64,000 nt of DNA from Hydrogenophaga aromaticivorans (GCF_013387465.1 NZ_VYGV01000015.1:123938-187937), one strand, 5' to 3'. Shown: positions 42,101 to 52,315, counted from the stretch's first letter. Numbers and translations: made by a program. Notes: a model not told the origin generated them from the letters alone.

Positions 42101-42934
42101 ATGAACCTCAATGACATCCCCGACCCGCTGACCACCGTCTTGCCCAACCCGCCGCAGGCCGCGCCGGTGGACGCGCCCGCCTTCTGGCAACGTTTCCCCG
42201 CGCCCGCGCTGGCTGGCGTGGACACCGACAAAGTGATGTGGAGCGAGGTGCTGCCCGGCGGCAGCCACTGGAGCTGGCGCATGCCACGCGGCAGCGGAAT
42301 CCGCTTCGTGGCGCTGGATGCGGGCGCCAACCTGAGCCTGGTGCTCTACAGCGCGCAAGAGAAGCTGGAGCGCTACAACATGCCCGACAGCCTGAAGGCG
42401 CAGCACACCGCGCACTACACCCGGGGCCATGTACTCATGAGCGACATGGGCCGCAGCATGGCCAGCGTCACGGCCGACAGCCTGGGCTGGCACGACCCGC
42501 TGGGCGCCCTGCTCGACAACGAGCTGATGGCTAAGAAATACGGCGAGCAGCGCTACGAGCAGGCCCGCAACGCCATGTACCGCTCCGGCAAGGACGGCCT
42601 GCTGATCGAGATCGGCAAATACGGTCTGACTCGGCGCGACCTGATCGCGCCGGTGAACCTGTTCAGCAAGGTGAGCGTGGATGCGCAGGGTCGCTTCGGC
42701 TTCGCGGCCGACCACGCGAAGTCGGGCGATTTTGTGGAACTGCGCTTCGACATGGACGTGATCCTGGCCGTGTCCAGCGCGCCGCATGCGCTGGACCCGT
42801 CGCCGGTCTACGCGCCGAAGAAGGTGGGGCTCGTGGCCTGGCGTTGCGGCGCGGCGCCGGCACAAGACTTCTGCCGCGCCTTCCGACCGGAAAACGCGCG
42901 CGCTTTGCACAACAGCGACATGTTGTACCTGTGA
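42101..42934 (+). CDS. Carboxyguanidine deiminase-type subunit, urea-carboxylase-associated DUF1989 family, long form (277 aa)
   Basis: DUF1989 protein of the urea carboxylase-associated (UAAP2) type. Such pairs have been shown to be carboxyguanidine deiminase (CgdAB), which turns carboxyguanidine into allophanate and ammonia. Motifs: LYSAQEKLERYNMPDSLKAQ, ARGH-like TRGHVLMSDMGRSM, and GLTRRDLIAPVNLFSKV. It precedes its shorter partner by 11 bp and the carboxylase gene. Which subunit letter applies I cannot say. Confidence 0.87.
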   Translation: MNLNDIPDPLTTVLPNPPQAAPVDAPAFWQRFPAPALAGVDTDKVMWSEVLPGGSHWSWRMPRGSGIRFVALDAGANLSLVLYSAQEKLERYNMPDSLKAQHTAHYTRGHVLMSDMGRSMASVTADSLGWHDPLGALLDNELMAKKYGEQRYEQARNAMYRSGKDGLLIEIGKYGLTRRDLIAPVNLFSKVSVDAQGRFGFAADHAKSGDFVELRFDMDVILAVSSAPHALDPSPVYAPKKVGLVAWRCGAAPAQDFCRAFRPENARALHNSDMLYL

Positions 42935-42945
42935 GGAGACCCACG

Positions 42946-43608
42946 ATGAACACCGCCACCGACATCCGCATCTTGGAGAGCCAGCTGGACCCGGCCCACG
43001 CCGTGCTGAACCAGCGCCACCCCGCGGGCGAGCCCATCCTGTTCGCCGTCAACAAAGGCCAGACCCTGCGCATCGTCGACCTCGAAGGCAACCAGGCCGC
43101 CGACGTGATCTTCTACAACCGCGACGACCTGGCCGAGCACTACAGCGCGACCGACACCATGGTCCACCAAGGTGGCATCTACCTGACCACCGGCTCCGTC
43201 ATCCGCAGCAACGACGGCCGGCCCATGCTCACCATCGTGGCCGACACCTGCGGCCGCCACGACACGCTCGGCGGCGCCTGCGCGGCCGAGAGCAACACCG
43301 TGCGCTACGCGCTGCAGAAAAAGTACATGCACAGCTGCCGCGACAACTACCTGATCGCCCTGCAGCGCGCCGACATGGGCCTGACCAAGCGCGACCTGGT
43401 GCCCAACATCAACTTCTTCATGAACGTGCCGGTGACGGACAGCGGCGACCTGAAGTTCGACGACGGCGTGTCCGGCCCGGGCAAGTACGTGGAGATGCGC
43501 GCCGAGATGGACGTGTGGGTGCTGATCAGCAACTGCCCGCAGCTGAACAACCCCTGCAACGCGTACAACCCCACCCCCATCCAGCTCATCGTGTGGGACC
43601 CGGTCTGA
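42946..43608 (+). CDS. Carboxyguanidine deiminase-type subunit, urea-carboxylase-associated DUF1989 family, short form (220 aa)
   Basis: UAAP1-type DUF1989 protein. Conserved parts are GNQAADVIFYNRDDLAEHYS, MLTIVADTCGRHDTLGGACA with its two cysteines, SCRDNY and the closing NNPCNAYNPTPIQLIVWDP. It shares the LTKRDLVPNINFFMNV segment with the upstream gene, showing they are distant paralogues and probably a heteromer. GAGGAG precedes the ATG at 42946. Confidence 0.87.
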   Translation: MNTATDIRILESQLDPAHAVLNQRHPAGEPILFAVNKGQTLRIVDLEGNQAADVIFYNRDDLAEHYSATDTMVHQGGIYLTTGSVIRSNDGRPMLTIVADTCGRHDTLGGACAAESNTVRYALQKKYMHSCRDNYLIALQRADMGLTKRDLVPNINFFMNVPVTDSGDLKFDDGVSGPGKYVEMRAEMDVWVLISNCPQLNNPCNAYNPTPIQLIVWDPV

Positions 43609-43688
43609 ACGATCTTGTGTGAACCGCTGCTGCGGGACGGCCCGCAGCTTCCAGCCCCATTTGCAGGACGGCCTGCCCCGGAGACTCC

Positions 43689-46600
43689 ATGTTCAGCAAG
43701 GTCCTGATTGCCAACCGCGGCGCCATCGCCTGCCGCATCATCCGCACGCTCAAAGCACTGGGCGTGCAGAGCGTGGCCGTGTATTCCGAAGCCGACGCGC
43801 AGGCGCGCCATGTGCGCGAAGCCGACGAGGCCTACCTGCTCGGCCCGGCGCCCGCGGCAGAGAGCTACCTGCGCGCCGACCGCATCCTGCAGATCGCGCA
43901 AGACTGCGGCGCGCAGGCCATCCACCCCGGCTACGGTTTCCTGTCGGAAAACCCGGGTTTCGCCGAAGCCTGCGAGGCCGCGGGCATCGCCTTCATCGGC
44001 CCTACGCCGGCACAGATGCGCGCCTTTGGTTTGAAGCACACGGCGCGTGATCTGGCGCAGGCGCGCGGCGTTCCGCTGTTGCCGGGCTCGGGGCTGCTCG
44101 GCGACCTCGCGCAGGCACAGACCGAGGCACAGCGCATCGGCTTCCCGGTGATGCTCAAGAGCACGGCGGGCGGCGGCGGCATCGGCATGCGGCTGGTGTG
44201 GAACGCCGCCGAACTCGCCGACGCGTTCGAGAACGTGGGCCGCCTCGCGCAGGCCAACTTCAAGGACGCCGGCCTGTTCCTGGAAAAGTACGTGGAGCAG
44301 GCGCGCCACATCGAGGTGCAGGTGTTTGGCGACGGCGCGGGCGGCGTGATCGCGCTGGGCGAGCGCGATTGCTCGGTGCAGCGGCGCAACCAGAAGGTGA
44401 TCGAAGAAACCCCGGCGCCGGGCCTGAGCGACGCGCAACGCAGCGAGCTGCACGCCACCGCCGTGCGGCTGGCGCAGGCGGTGGACTACCGCTCGGCCGG
44501 CACGGTGGAGTTCGTCTACGACGCGGCCACCGGCGCCTTCTACTTTCTGGAGGTGAACACGCGCCTGCAGGTGGAGCACGGCGTGACCGAGCAGGTGAGC
44601 GGCGTGGACCTCGTGGCCTGGATGCTGCAGCTCGCCGCGGGCGACCTGCCGCCGCTGGCCACGCTGCAACCGGTGCTGCGCGGCGCGTCGATCCAGGTGC
44701 GGCTCTACGCCGAAGACCCGGCGCGTAACTTCCAGCCCTGCGCGGGCCTGCTCACCGAGGTGGTGTTCCCTGCCGACGCGCGCGTGGACGGCTGGGTCGA
44801 ACGCGGCACCGAGGTGCCCGCCTGGTACGACCCGATGCTGGCCAAGCTCATCGTCACCGCCGACACGCGCGAACAGGCGCTGCTGAAGATGGAAGCCGCG
44901 CTGGACGCGACGCGCCTGGCCGGCATCGAAACCAACCTGGGCTACCTGCGCCAGGTGGTGCGCAGCGCGGTGTTCCGCGAAGGCCGGCAGGTCACGCGCT
45001 TCCTCAACAGCTTCGAGTACCGGCCCGCGACCATCGAGGTGCTGGAGCCGGGCGTGCAGACCAGTGTGCAGGACTGGCCGGGCCGCACCGGCTACTGGGA
45101 CGTGGGCGTGCCGCCCAGCGGCCCGATGGACGCCTACGCGCACCGCCTCGCGAACCAGCTGGTGGGCAATGCGCCCGACGCCGCCGCGCTGGAGATCACG
45201 CTCGCCGGCCCCACGCTGCGCTTCAACACCGACGCCGTGGTCGCAGTGACCGGCGCGCCGGTGAAGCTCACGCTGGACGGCCAGCCGGTGGCGATGTGGC
45301 AGGCGCTTCTTGTGAACGCGGGCAGCACGCTGACCGTGGGCCGCACCGAAGCCGGCGTGCGCCTCGCGCTGGCCGTGGCCGGCGGGCTGGACGTGCCGGC
45401 CTACCTGGGCAGCCGCAGCACCTTCACGCTCGGCCAGTTCGGCGGCCATGCAGGGCGGCACCTGCGCGCGGGCGATGTGCTGCACCTCGCGGGCACGGCC
45501 ACGCCGGTGGCGGCGGCCACACCCGCCGCGCTGATCCCCACCTACGGTCACCACTGGGACGTGGGCGTGCTCTACGGCCCCCACGGCGCGCCCGACTTCT
45601 TCCAGCCCGACGACATCGCCACCTTCTTCGCCACCGACTGGAAGGTGCACCACAACAGCAGCCGCACGGGCGTGCGCCTGATCGGCCCCCGGCCCCAGTG
45701 GGCGCGGGCCGACGGCGGCGAGGCGGGGTTGCACCCGTCGAACATCCACGACAACGCCTACGCCATCGGCGCGATCGACTTCACCGGCGACATGCCCGTG
45801 ATCCTCGGGCCCGACGGCCCCAGCCTCGGTGGCTTCGTCTGCCCGGCCGTGGTGGTGAACGCCGAGCTGTGGAAGCTGGGCCAGCTGCGCCCGGGCGACA
45901 CGGTGCGCTTCCACCGGCTCTCACTGGCGCAGGCGGGCGAACGCGAAGCGGCGGTGGAGGCTGCGCTGTCTTCCCTGGCCGGCGCGCTGCCCGCGACGCC
46001 GAGCGACGACGCAGCGGCCCACACCACACCCGTGATCTTTGAAGACCCGGCGCGCGAAGACGTGCCCGCCATGCTGGTGCGCCAGGCCGGCGACCGCTAC
46101 GTGCTGCTGGAGTTCGGCCCGCTGGTGCTGGACATCGAACTGCGCCTGCGCGTGCACGTGCTGATGACGGCGCTGAAGGACCTGCAGGCCGCGGGCCAGC
46201 TGCCGGGCATCATCGACATGACGCCCGGCATCCGCTCGCTGCAGGTGCATTTCGACCCGGCGCTGATCGCCCGCGACGCGCTGCTGCAAGTGCTGATCGC
46301 CACCGAGGCCGCGCTGCCGCCGGTGGACGACATGGTGGTGCCCAGCCGCACCGTGCACCTGCCGCTGTCGTGGGACGACCCACAGACAAAGCTGGCCATC
46401 GAGAAGTACATGCAATCGGTGCGGCCCGACGCGCCCTGGTGCCCGAGCAACATCGAGTTCATCCGCCGCATCAACGGGCTCGACAGCATCGACGAGGTGT
46501 TCAAGATCGTGTTCGAGGCGCCCTACCTCGTGCTCGGCCTGGGCGACGTGTACCTGGGCGCGCCGGTGGCCACGCCGCTGGACCCGCGCCAGCGCCTCGT

Positions 46601-47309
46601 GACCACCAAGTACAACCCCGCGCGCACCTGGACGCCGGAGAACGCCGTGGGCATCGGCGGCGCCTACCTCTGCGTCTACGGCATGGAAGGCCCCGGCGGT
46701 TACCAGTTCGTGGGCCGCACGCTGCAGATGTGGAACCGCTGGCGCCACGGCGAGCCCGGCTCGGTGTTCGAGCAGCCCTGGCTGCTGCGCTTCTTCGACC
46801 AGATCCGCTTTTATCCCGTGAGCCAGGACGAGCTGCTGCGCATCCGCGCCGACTTCCCGCACGGCGGCTACGCACTGCGCACCGAAGCGGGCAGCTTCAG
46901 CCTGAAGGACTACCGCCATTTCCTGGCCGACAACGCCGCCAGCATCGCCGCCTTCAAGGCCACGCAGCAGGTGGCGTTTGAAGCCGAGCGCGAGCGCTGG
47001 GCCGCCGCCGGCCTGGCCGAGGTGGCGAGCGAGGCCGACGTGGAAGCGGCCGGCCCCGACAGCGAGATCGACCTGCCCGAAGGCGGCCGCCTGATCGCCA
47101 CCAGCGTGCCCGGCAACGTGTGGAAGGTTGCGGTGAGCGAGGGCCAGCAGGTGCAGGCCGGCGACGTGTTGATGGTGATCGAGTCCATGAAGATGGAGTT
47201 CAACCTGCTCGCGCCCGCCAGCGCCACCGTGCACCGGCTCATGTGCGCCCAGGGCGGCTCGGTGGCCGCGGGGCAGAACGTGCTCGTGCTGATCGACGAA
47301 GCCATCTGA
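43689..47309 (+). CDS. Urea carboxylase-family biotin enzyme, probably guanidine carboxylase (1206 aa)
   Basis: ATP- and biotin-dependent carboxylase. Domains in order: biotin carboxylase (residues 1-450, with [15 protein letters not shown] as the ATP-grasp glycine loop), KipA/AHS2 and KipI/AHS1 carboxyltransferase halves (about 470-800 and 800-1080), and a C-terminal biotinyl domain with the acceptor Lys1168 in IESMKME. The family was named urea carboxylase, but members behind guanidine-I riboswitches carboxylate guanidine to carboxyguanidine. The riboswitch and the two deiminase genes favour guanidine here. Confidence 0.92.
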   Translation: MFSKVLIANRGAIACRIIRTLKALGVQSVAVYSEADAQARHVREADEAYLLGPAPAAESYLRADRILQIAQDCGAQAIHPGYGFLSENPGFAEACEAAGIAFIGPTPAQMRAFGLKHTARDLAQARGVPLLPGSGLLGDLAQAQTEAQRIGFPVMLKSTAGGGGIGMRLVWNAAELADAFENVGRLAQANFKDAGLFLEKYVEQARHIEVQVFGDGAGGVIALGERDCSVQRRNQKVIEETPAPGLSDAQRSELHATAVRLAQAVDYRSAGTVEFVYDAATGAFYFLEVNTRLQVEHGVTEQVSGVDLVAWMLQLAAGDLPPLATLQPVLRGASIQVRLYAEDPARNFQPCAGLLTEVVFPADARVDGWVERGTEVPAWYDPMLAKLIVTADTREQALLKMEAALDATRLAGIETNLGYLRQVVRSAVFREGRQVTRFLNSFEYRPATIEVLEPGVQTSVQDWPGRTGYWDVGVPPSGPMDAYAHRLANQLVGNAPDAAALEITLAGPTLRFNTDAVVAVTGAPVKLTLDGQPVAMWQALLVNAGSTLTVGRTEAGVRLALAVAGGLDVPAYLGSRSTFTLGQFGGHAGRHLRAGDVLHLAGTATPVAAATPAALIPTYGHHWDVGVLYGPHGAPDFFQPDDIATFFATDWKVHHNSSRTGVRLIGPRPQWARADGGEAGLHPSNIHDNAYAIGAIDFTGDMPVILGPDGPSLGGFVCPAVVVNAELWKLGQLRPGDTVRFHRLSLAQAGEREAAVEAALSSLAGALPATPSDDAAAHTTPVIFEDPAREDVPAMLVRQAGDRYVLLEFGPLVLDIELRLRVHVLMTALKDLQAAGQLPGIIDMTPGIRSLQVHFDPALIARDALLQVLIATEAALPPVDDMVVPSRTVHLPLSWDDPQTKLAIEKYMQSVRPDAPWCPSNIEFIRRINGLDSIDEVFKIVFEAPYLVLGLGDVYLGAPVATPLDPRQRLVTTKYNPARTWTPENAVGIGGAYLCVYGMEGPGGYQFVGRTLQMWNRWRHGEPGSVFEQPWLLRFFDQIRFYPVSQDELLRIRADFPHGGYALRTEAGSFSLKDYRHFLADNAASIAAFKATQQVAFEAERERWAAAGLAEVASEADVEAAGPDSEIDLPEGGRLIATSVPGNVWKVAVSEGQQVQAGDVLMVIESMKMEFNLLAPASATVHRLMCAQGGSVAAGQNVLVLIDEAI

Positions 47310-47341
47310 CTGCCATTCAAAAAACATTCAAGGAGCCCAAC

Positions 47342-49165
47342 ATGAACCTGAGCACCCTCTCTTTCGACATCGCGAACCTGCAGGCCGCCTACGCCAGCGG
47401 CGTCACCGTGCGTGCCGTGATCGCCGAAGCCAAACGTCGCTGCGCCAGCGACACCCACCACGCCTTCATCCACCGCCTCACCGACGCCGAGATCGAACCC
47501 TTCCTCGCGCGGCTCGACGGCGTGGACCCGGCGAGCCTGCCGCTCTACGGCGTGCCCTTCGCGCTCAAGGACAACATCGACCTCGCGCACATCCCCACTA
47601 CCGCGGGCTGCCCACAGTTCGCCTACACCCCGGGCGAGAGCGCCTTCCTGATCCAGCAACTGCTGGCGGCGGGCGCGGTGCCGCTGGGCAAGACCAACCT
47701 CGACCAGTTCGCCACCGGCCTCAACGGCACCCGCTCGCCCTACGGCGCGTGCCAGAACGCCTTCAACCCCGCCTTCGTCTCGGGCGGGTCCAGCTCCGGC
47801 TCGGCCGTGAGCGTGGCCAAAGGCTGGGTGAGTTTTTCATTGGGCACCGACACCGCCGGCTCGGGCCGCGTGCCCGCCAGCTTCAACAACCTCGTGGGCC
47901 TCAAACCCACCATCGGCCTGCTCTCGGCCACCGGGGTGGTGCCGGCCTGCAGGACGGTGGACACCGTGTCCATCTTCGCGCTCACCGCCGCCGACGCGCA
48001 GGCCGTGCTGGCCGTGGCCGCGGTGCCCGACGAAGCCGACGCTTTCAGCCGGAAGGCCGAACCCTTCGGCGTGGACTTCTCGGCCGGCCCGTTCCGCTTC
48101 GGCGTACCGCGCGCGCAGGACCTGGCCTTCTTCGGCAACACCGCCGCGCACGGATTGTTCGAAGCATCCATCGAACGCCTGAAGGCCCTCGGCGGCACCG
48201 CGGTCGAGGTGGACCTCACCCCCTTCCTCGAAGCCGCGCGCCTGCTCTACGAAGGCCCCTGGGTCGCCGAGCGCTACGTCGCCATCAAGGACTTCATCGA
48301 CGCACAACCCGAAGCCGTGTTCCCGCCCGTGCGCACCATCATCGAAGGCGGGCGCGGCAAGACCGCCGCCGATGCGTTCGCGGCCAGCTACCGGCTGAAG
48401 GCGCTCAAGCGCGTATGCGACGCCGTGTGGAAAGACATTGACTGCCTGCTCACGCCCACCGCTGGCACGATCTACCGGATCGCCGAGATGCAGGCCGACC
48501 CGATCCGCCTGAATTCGAACCTCGGCTACTACACCAACTTCATGAACCTGCTGGACTACAGCGCCGTCGCCGTGCCCGCCGGCATGTTGACCAGCGGCGA
48601 CGCGGCCGGCCTTCCCTGGGGCGTGACGCTCGGCGCGCCGGCGCACAAGGACGTTCCCCTGCTGCGCCTGGCCGACCGCTTCCACCGCGCACAGGCCTTG
48701 TCATTGGGCGCGACCGCAGCGCTGCTGGCCGACACGCCCGCCATCGGCGAAGTGCCCAAGAGCGCGCTCGGCGCCGGCACGGTGAAAGTTGCGGTCTGCG
48801 GCGCGCACCTCAGCGGCCTGCCGCTCAACTGGCAGCTCACGCAGCGCGGCGCGCGGCTGCTGGGCGCGGTGAAGTCCGCGGCGGAATACAGGTTCTACGC
48901 GCTCGCCGGTGGCCCGGTGCAGCGGCCCGGCATGGTGCGTGTGGCCGAAGGCGGCGCCGCCATCGAGATGGAAGTCTGGGAACTGCCCGCCCAGCACTTC
49001 GGCAGCTTCGTCGACGGCATCCCCGCGCCGCTGGGCATCGGCAAGGTGAAGCTCGCGGATGGCTCGTGGGTCAGTGGCTTCGTGTGCGAGGCGCTGGGTG
49101 CAGAGGGCGGCACCGACATCACGGCGCTGGGCAGCTGGCGAGCTTGGTTGGCGCAGAAAGGCTGA
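47342..49165 (+). CDS. atzF: Allophanate hydrolase (607 aa)
   Basis: Amidase-signature enzyme splitting allophanate to ammonia and CO2, the last step of the route. The Lys-Ser-Ser triad is visible: ALKDNI, GGSSSGSAVSVAKG and TDTAGSGRVPASF. A C-terminal domain (about 470-607, VCGAHLSGLPLNWQL onward) matches the AtzF-type second domain that assists decarboxylation. AAGGAG precedes the ATG at 47342. It ends the second guanidine operon. Confidence 0.94.
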   Translation: MNLSTLSFDIANLQAAYASGVTVRAVIAEAKRRCASDTHHAFIHRLTDAEIEPFLARLDGVDPASLPLYGVPFALKDNIDLAHIPTTAGCPQFAYTPGESAFLIQQLLAAGAVPLGKTNLDQFATGLNGTRSPYGACQNAFNPAFVSGGSSSGSAVSVAKGWVSFSLGTDTAGSGRVPASFNNLVGLKPTIGLLSATGVVPACRTVDTVSIFALTAADAQAVLAVAAVPDEADAFSRKAEPFGVDFSAGPFRFGVPRAQDLAFFGNTAAHGLFEASIERLKALGGTAVEVDLTPFLEAARLLYEGPWVAERYVAIKDFIDAQPEAVFPPVRTIIEGGRGKTAADAFAASYRLKALKRVCDAVWKDIDCLLTPTAGTIYRIAEMQADPIRLNSNLGYYTNFMNLLDYSAVAVPAGMLTSGDAAGLPWGVTLGAPAHKDVPLLRLADRFHRAQALSLGATAALLADTPAIGEVPKSALGAGTVKVAVCGAHLSGLPLNWQLTQRGARLLGAVKSAAEYRFYALAGGPVQRPGMVRVAEGGAAIEMEVWELPAQHFGSFVDGIPAPLGIGKVKLADGSWVSGFVCEALGAEGGTDITALGSWRAWLAQKG

Positions 49166-49264
49166 GCTTCGATGCCCGTTCTTGGCGCGAGCGACCGCAA
49201 TGCCGCGTATTGCCGTTATCCAAATAGACCTTCGCAGGGGCAGATTTATCGACCTGCTCGATCG

Positions 49265-49642
49265 TCAGCCGGTCGGGGCCAGCATCTGGCCGATAGCCAG
49301 CTTGGCGAGGCCACCGATGGAATCGAACGCTAGGCCGACACCCTTTTCCTTGGCGATGGACTTCATCTTGTTCCAAACGCCTTGCTCGCGTATCGAATCC
49401 AAGAGGTCCGCGCCAGTCATTGTCAGCACCGGATTCTTCAGGTATTGGCCGTCGCTCAGGGTGTGGTAGCGAGTGCCACCAAGATAGCCGTGTTCCTCCA
49501 ACATCAGGGCATGCACCGCCCGGACGGCTTCCGGGTCATCGCTATGCCATGGCGCGAAGTAGTCGAACTTAGATGCAGCCTCTCGTGATAGCGCCTCGAC
49601 TTCGAGCAACACCGAACGCATGGTGTCCCAATCTCTTTTCAT
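49265..49642 (-). CDS. DUF2513 domain-containing protein (125 aa)
   Basis: Begins MKRDWDTMRSVLLEVEALS, the DUF2513 opening, with EEHGYLGGTRYHTLSDGQYL and LTMTGADLLDSIREQGVWNK typical of the rest. DUF2513 proteins are small, of unknown function and common in prophages and accessory regions. The ATG at 49642 follows GAAGGA. The gene has lower GC than its neighbours and opens an accessory patch. Confidence 0.8.
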   Translation of the reverse strand: MKRDWDTMRSVLLEVEALSREAASKFDYFAPWHSDDPEAVRAVHALMLEEHGYLGGTRYHTLSDGQYLKNPVLTMTGADLLDSIREQGVWNKMKSIAKEKGVGLAFDSIGGLAKLAIGQMLAPTG

Positions 49643-49706
49643 ATTCTGTCCTTCTCGAAAAAGACGCCGAAGGACTAAGCCCCCGGCGTCGATCAAATCA
49701 GCAGAG

Positions 49707-49859
49707 TTAATTCTTCTTGGAAGGAACGCGCTGGGTCAGGGCAGATGCAGCAGCGGTCTTGGCCGCTGCGCTGCTCTTCGGGTTGGACAGCACCTTACTG
49801 GCCGCAGTCGCGGCACGGGCGGAGGTGGTTTCATTACGCGGGGGAGTCTTTGTTGCCAT
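49707..49859 (-). CDS. Ala/Ser/Thr/Lys-rich small protein (50 aa)
   Basis: Short gene MATKTPPRNETTSARAATAA, SKVLSNPKSSAAAKTAAASA, LTQRVPSKKN. GAAGGT lies 10 nt upstream of the ATG. The pattern SKVLxNPKSSxxAKTAAxSAL resembles a short family of basic, low-complexity proteins found in mobile regions of proteobacteria. It lacks a predicted fold; basic charge suggests nucleic-acid contact. It is encoded just upstream of the DUF2513 gene, probably in one transcript. Confidence 0.65.
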   Translation of the reverse strand: MATKTPPRNETTSARAATAASKVLSNPKSSAAAKTAAASALTQRVPSKKN

Positions 49860-49977
49860 GTTGGGCACCTTCAAAAAATGCGAACTTGTTGGTGGCTGTA
49901 TCGGGCTAAGCGCCCGCGCCGTGGATCAGCACCACCAGATGTGGCGCCGACAGCACTGACCTGAAGGTCATCCGAGG

Positions 49978-50004
49978 AAAAACGGACAGGCCGAAGCCTG
50001 CCCG
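49978..50004 (-). terminator. Rho-independent terminator (minus strand)
   Basis: CGGGCAGGC and GCCTGTCCG pair (one mismatch) around TTCG and run into TTTTT on the minus strand. It lies 180 bp past the winged-helix gene's stop. Confidence 0.75.
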
Positions 50005-50141
50005 CCTTACAATCCGCACACCTGATCCCAATGTCAGGTGATTGCGGTCTCAGGTGATGAGTTGGTTCTTTGAAGCATCTTTCCCCTCCGCATGACCAAA
50101 GTGCACATGCTGCACGTCCTTCCCGGACAAAGTTGGAACAG

Positions 50142-50165
50142 AAAACCCGGCTCCACCCGGGTTTT
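50142..50165. terminator. Bidirectional hairpin terminator after the winged-helix gene
   Basis: AAAACCCGG and CCGGGTTTT pair perfectly, so either strand ends in a T run. It starts 21 bp after the stop codon of the gene at 50186-51019. Confidence 0.8.
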
Positions 50166-50185
50166 CGCCTTTTCGGGACCACTCT

Positions 50186-51019
50186 TCACGGCTCCTCCTT
50201 TGCGAGCTGGTAGATGGCCCCGTTCTTCACTACCGCACCCGTGCCCATAAGCGTGGCCAGGATGTTGTATATGTACTGACCGTGTTCCCGAAGACTCTTG
50301 GCTGCGTTCGGCATTTGCGACACCACCTTGCGCAGTTCCGGGCCAGTGAGCCCATTCGGGTATGCCTTCAAGACTTCAAGCACGATCTCGCCGGAACTGC
50401 CCCGGCGAACTTGGTGCTCAGGGGCTTCAGGCAGCTTTTCACCCCGCGCCTCCATCGTTTGGACAACCGATGTGGCATATAAAAGCCCGCCTTGCTTGAC
50501 CAGTTCCTTTCGCTCGGTCAGCCGGAACACCGCGTTGTAGAACCCCTTCTCGCCGTTCGACACGGGGAGTTCCGGGTGTGTTTGGCGGATGAGCACCAAC
50601 AACTCCTTGTGAGGTATGCCCTTCTCCACCAGCTTTAAGACTTCCCGCACGGCCGATATCCAAGTGGTTTTCGAGGAGTGATGCTCCGTAGGGGAAAGAG
50701 CGAAGTCAGCCGGTCCCCCAACTTCGATCGAGAAGCCAGCATCACTCGTCCCCGCCTTCGGTTCCTCGTCTTCTTCAACACCCTCGCCATCCTGAGCTCC
50801 GGCATCAATGGGTTCAACCGACGCATCGGGATCGAACCCCTCCGGCGCGAACAGGAGGGCCGCTTCATACAGCTTCTGGCGCTTGTCGATGATCGCCGGC
50901 AACTCGGCCCACTGCTTGCGCAGCCGATCCAACTCGGCCTTCAACCCCAGGATGTACTCAGCCGAAAGCTGCCCACCGATCATGGTGAGTTCTGGGCGAT
51001 TCGTGTAGTGGACTGTCAT
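50186..51019 (-). CDS. Coiled-coil plus tandem winged-helix protein of unknown function (about 277 aa)
   Basis: Three parts can be seen. Residues about 15-55 form a coiled coil (LSAEYILGLKAELDRLRKQW). An acidic linker follows (GVEEDEEPKAG). The rest holds two winged-helix-like repeats, VREVLKLVEKGIPHKELLVL and VLEVLKAYPNGLTGPELRKV, each ending in a beta wing. It looks like a DNA-binding or chromatin-type protein from a mobile region. ATG 51019 is uncertain; ATG 51043 is also in frame. Confidence 0.6.
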   Translation of the reverse strand: MTVHYTNRPELTMIGGQLSAEYILGLKAELDRLRKQWAELPAIIDKRQKLYEAALLFAPEGFDPDASVEPIDAGAQDGEGVEEDEEPKAGTSDAGFSIEVGGPADFALSPTEHHSSKTTWISAVREVLKLVEKGIPHKELLVLIRQTHPELPVSNGEKGFYNAVFRLTERKELVKQGGLLYATSVVQTMEARGEKLPEAPEHQVRRGSSGEIVLEVLKAYPNGLTGPELRKVVSQMPNAAKSLREHGQYIYNILATLMGTGAVVKNGAIYQLAKEEP

Positions 51020-51233
51020 GAGTGGGTGTATTTTGCATGACATTCTCTGCCTGCGCAAGGGGTTGCATGAAAAGGGTTTCGTATGAGCAGATATTGATCG
51101 CCTTTTGATCCAATTCTGGACTGCTCATGCAACTATCGTCACAAGTGAGAGCAGCCTTCTTGTGAACCCTGCTCCTTTCGCCGCATCGGTTCAACACCCA
51201 GAGCAGGCCACCGACCTCTTCTTTTCCTCACCA

Positions 51234-52202
51234 TCACCCGCCACCCCGCGCCAAGCTCCGCCCCACGCGCTCACTCGCCCGGCGCAGCCGCTCCTTGAGC
51301 ACGGGCGGCTCCAGCACATCAAAGTCCACGTCCAGCGCCATGAGCCAGTAGACCAGCGAGTCCAGCTGGCCCGCGCCGCAGAGCATGAGGCAGTGCGCGT
51401 CGTCAATCGCTTCCAGCGTGGCGGCCGATGGGGGAATGGTCTTCGCCATCACCTCGCGCGGCTGGTGCAGCACCACGCGCGCCTGGTCGCCCTGCTGGTG
51501 CACGCCGGCCATGGCCCCGGTAACGTAGGCGCGCAGGTCGCCCGCGGGCGGCGGGCGCGGTGCGAAGTGCGTGCCGGTGCCGGGTGTGCCCTGCACGCGG
51601 TCGATGCGGAAGGTGCGCCAGTCGTCGCGCGCCGGGTCCCAGGCCACGAGGTACCAGTGGTTGCCGGTGTGCACCAGCCCGTGCGGCTGCACTTGGCGCA
51701 CGCTGGCCTGGCCGCGCAGGTCGCGGTAGCTGAAGCCCACCTGCAGCTGGTCGCGGCAGGCCGTGGCCAGGGTGGCCAGCACGCCCGCATCAATGGTCGG
51801 CCCCATGCGCTGCACCGGCACGATGGCCGAGCGCAGCGCGTGCGTGCGGCGGCGCAGGCGGGTGGGCATCACCTGTTCCAGTTTCACCAGCGCGCGCAGC
51901 GAGCTTTCTTCCACACCGCTCACGGTGCCGGCCGCGGCGATCTGCAGGGCAATGGCCACCGCCAGCGCCTCTTCGTCGTCCAGCAGCAGCGGCGGCAGCG
52001 ACTGCCCCGCGCGAAACGCATAGCCGCCCGCCACGCCGCTGCTGGCGTGAATGGGGTAGCCGAGCTGGCGCAGCCGGTCGATGTCGCGCCGCAGCGTGCG
52101 CGGGTGCACCTCCAGCCGCTCGGCCAGCTCGGGGCCTGCCCAGTGGCTGCGCGTTTGCAGCAGCGACAGGACGCGCAGCAGGCGCGAGGACGATGAAAGC
52201 AT
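51234..52202 (-). CDS. YafY/WYL-domain HTH transcriptional regulator (322 aa)
   Basis: DeoR-like helix-turn-helix at the N-terminus (WAGPELAERLEVHPRTLRRD), a central WYL domain (VSFSYRDLRG-type segment GFSYRDLRGQASVRQVQPHG and WYLVAWDPARDDWRTFRIDR), and a C-terminal WCX extension. WYL proteins sense nucleotides or single-stranded nucleic acid in some systems. It is divergent from the GST at 52316 and probably regulates it. Confidence 0.9.
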   Translation of the reverse strand: MLSSSSRLLRVLSLLQTRSHWAGPELAERLEVHPRTLRRDIDRLRQLGYPIHASSGVAGGYAFRAGQSLPPLLLDDEEALAVAIALQIAAAGTVSGVEESSLRALVKLEQVMPTRLRRRTHALRSAIVPVQRMGPTIDAGVLATLATACRDQLQVGFSYRDLRGQASVRQVQPHGLVHTGNHWYLVAWDPARDDWRTFRIDRVQGTPGTGTHFAPRPPPAGDLRAYVTGAMAGVHQQGDQARVVLHQPREVMAKTIPPSAATLEAIDDAHCLMLCGAGQLDSLVYWLMALDVDFDVLEPPVLKERLRRASERVGRSLARGGG

Positions 52203-52315
52203 GTTCGCACTCTATCGTTTATTGAGGGCCGGAACTGTCCGCAATGGGCGCGACATTGTGGCCACGGGTTCGGCACGGTGTCGAGCCCGCCACCCACATC
52301 TCAAAGGAGCCCAAC

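Larger units (their letters stand above)
49860..50185. other. Intergenic region of the accessory patch
   Basis: About 325 bp with no convincing gene. It holds a terminator on the minus strand (49978-50004) and a bidirectional hairpin (50142-50165). I looked for a tRNA or an attachment-site duplication and saw none. Confidence 0.5.

Noticed and set aside
43347..45914. Long open frame (855 codons) antisense to the carboxylase gene
   Set aside because: It is the shadow of a GC-rich coding strand: composition is His/Arg/Gly/Ala biased, with no domain, and the plus strand encodes a full urea carboxylase-family protein.
49717..49959. Plus-strand frame of 80 codons in the accessory patch
   Set aside because: The minus strand here has the 50-aa gene with a ribosome-binding site and stop in the right place; the plus frame is its shadow.
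49860..50185. Possible tRNA or attachment site at the accessory patch
   Set aside because: No cloverleaf arms or T-loop consensus could be found and no flanking direct repeat was seen.
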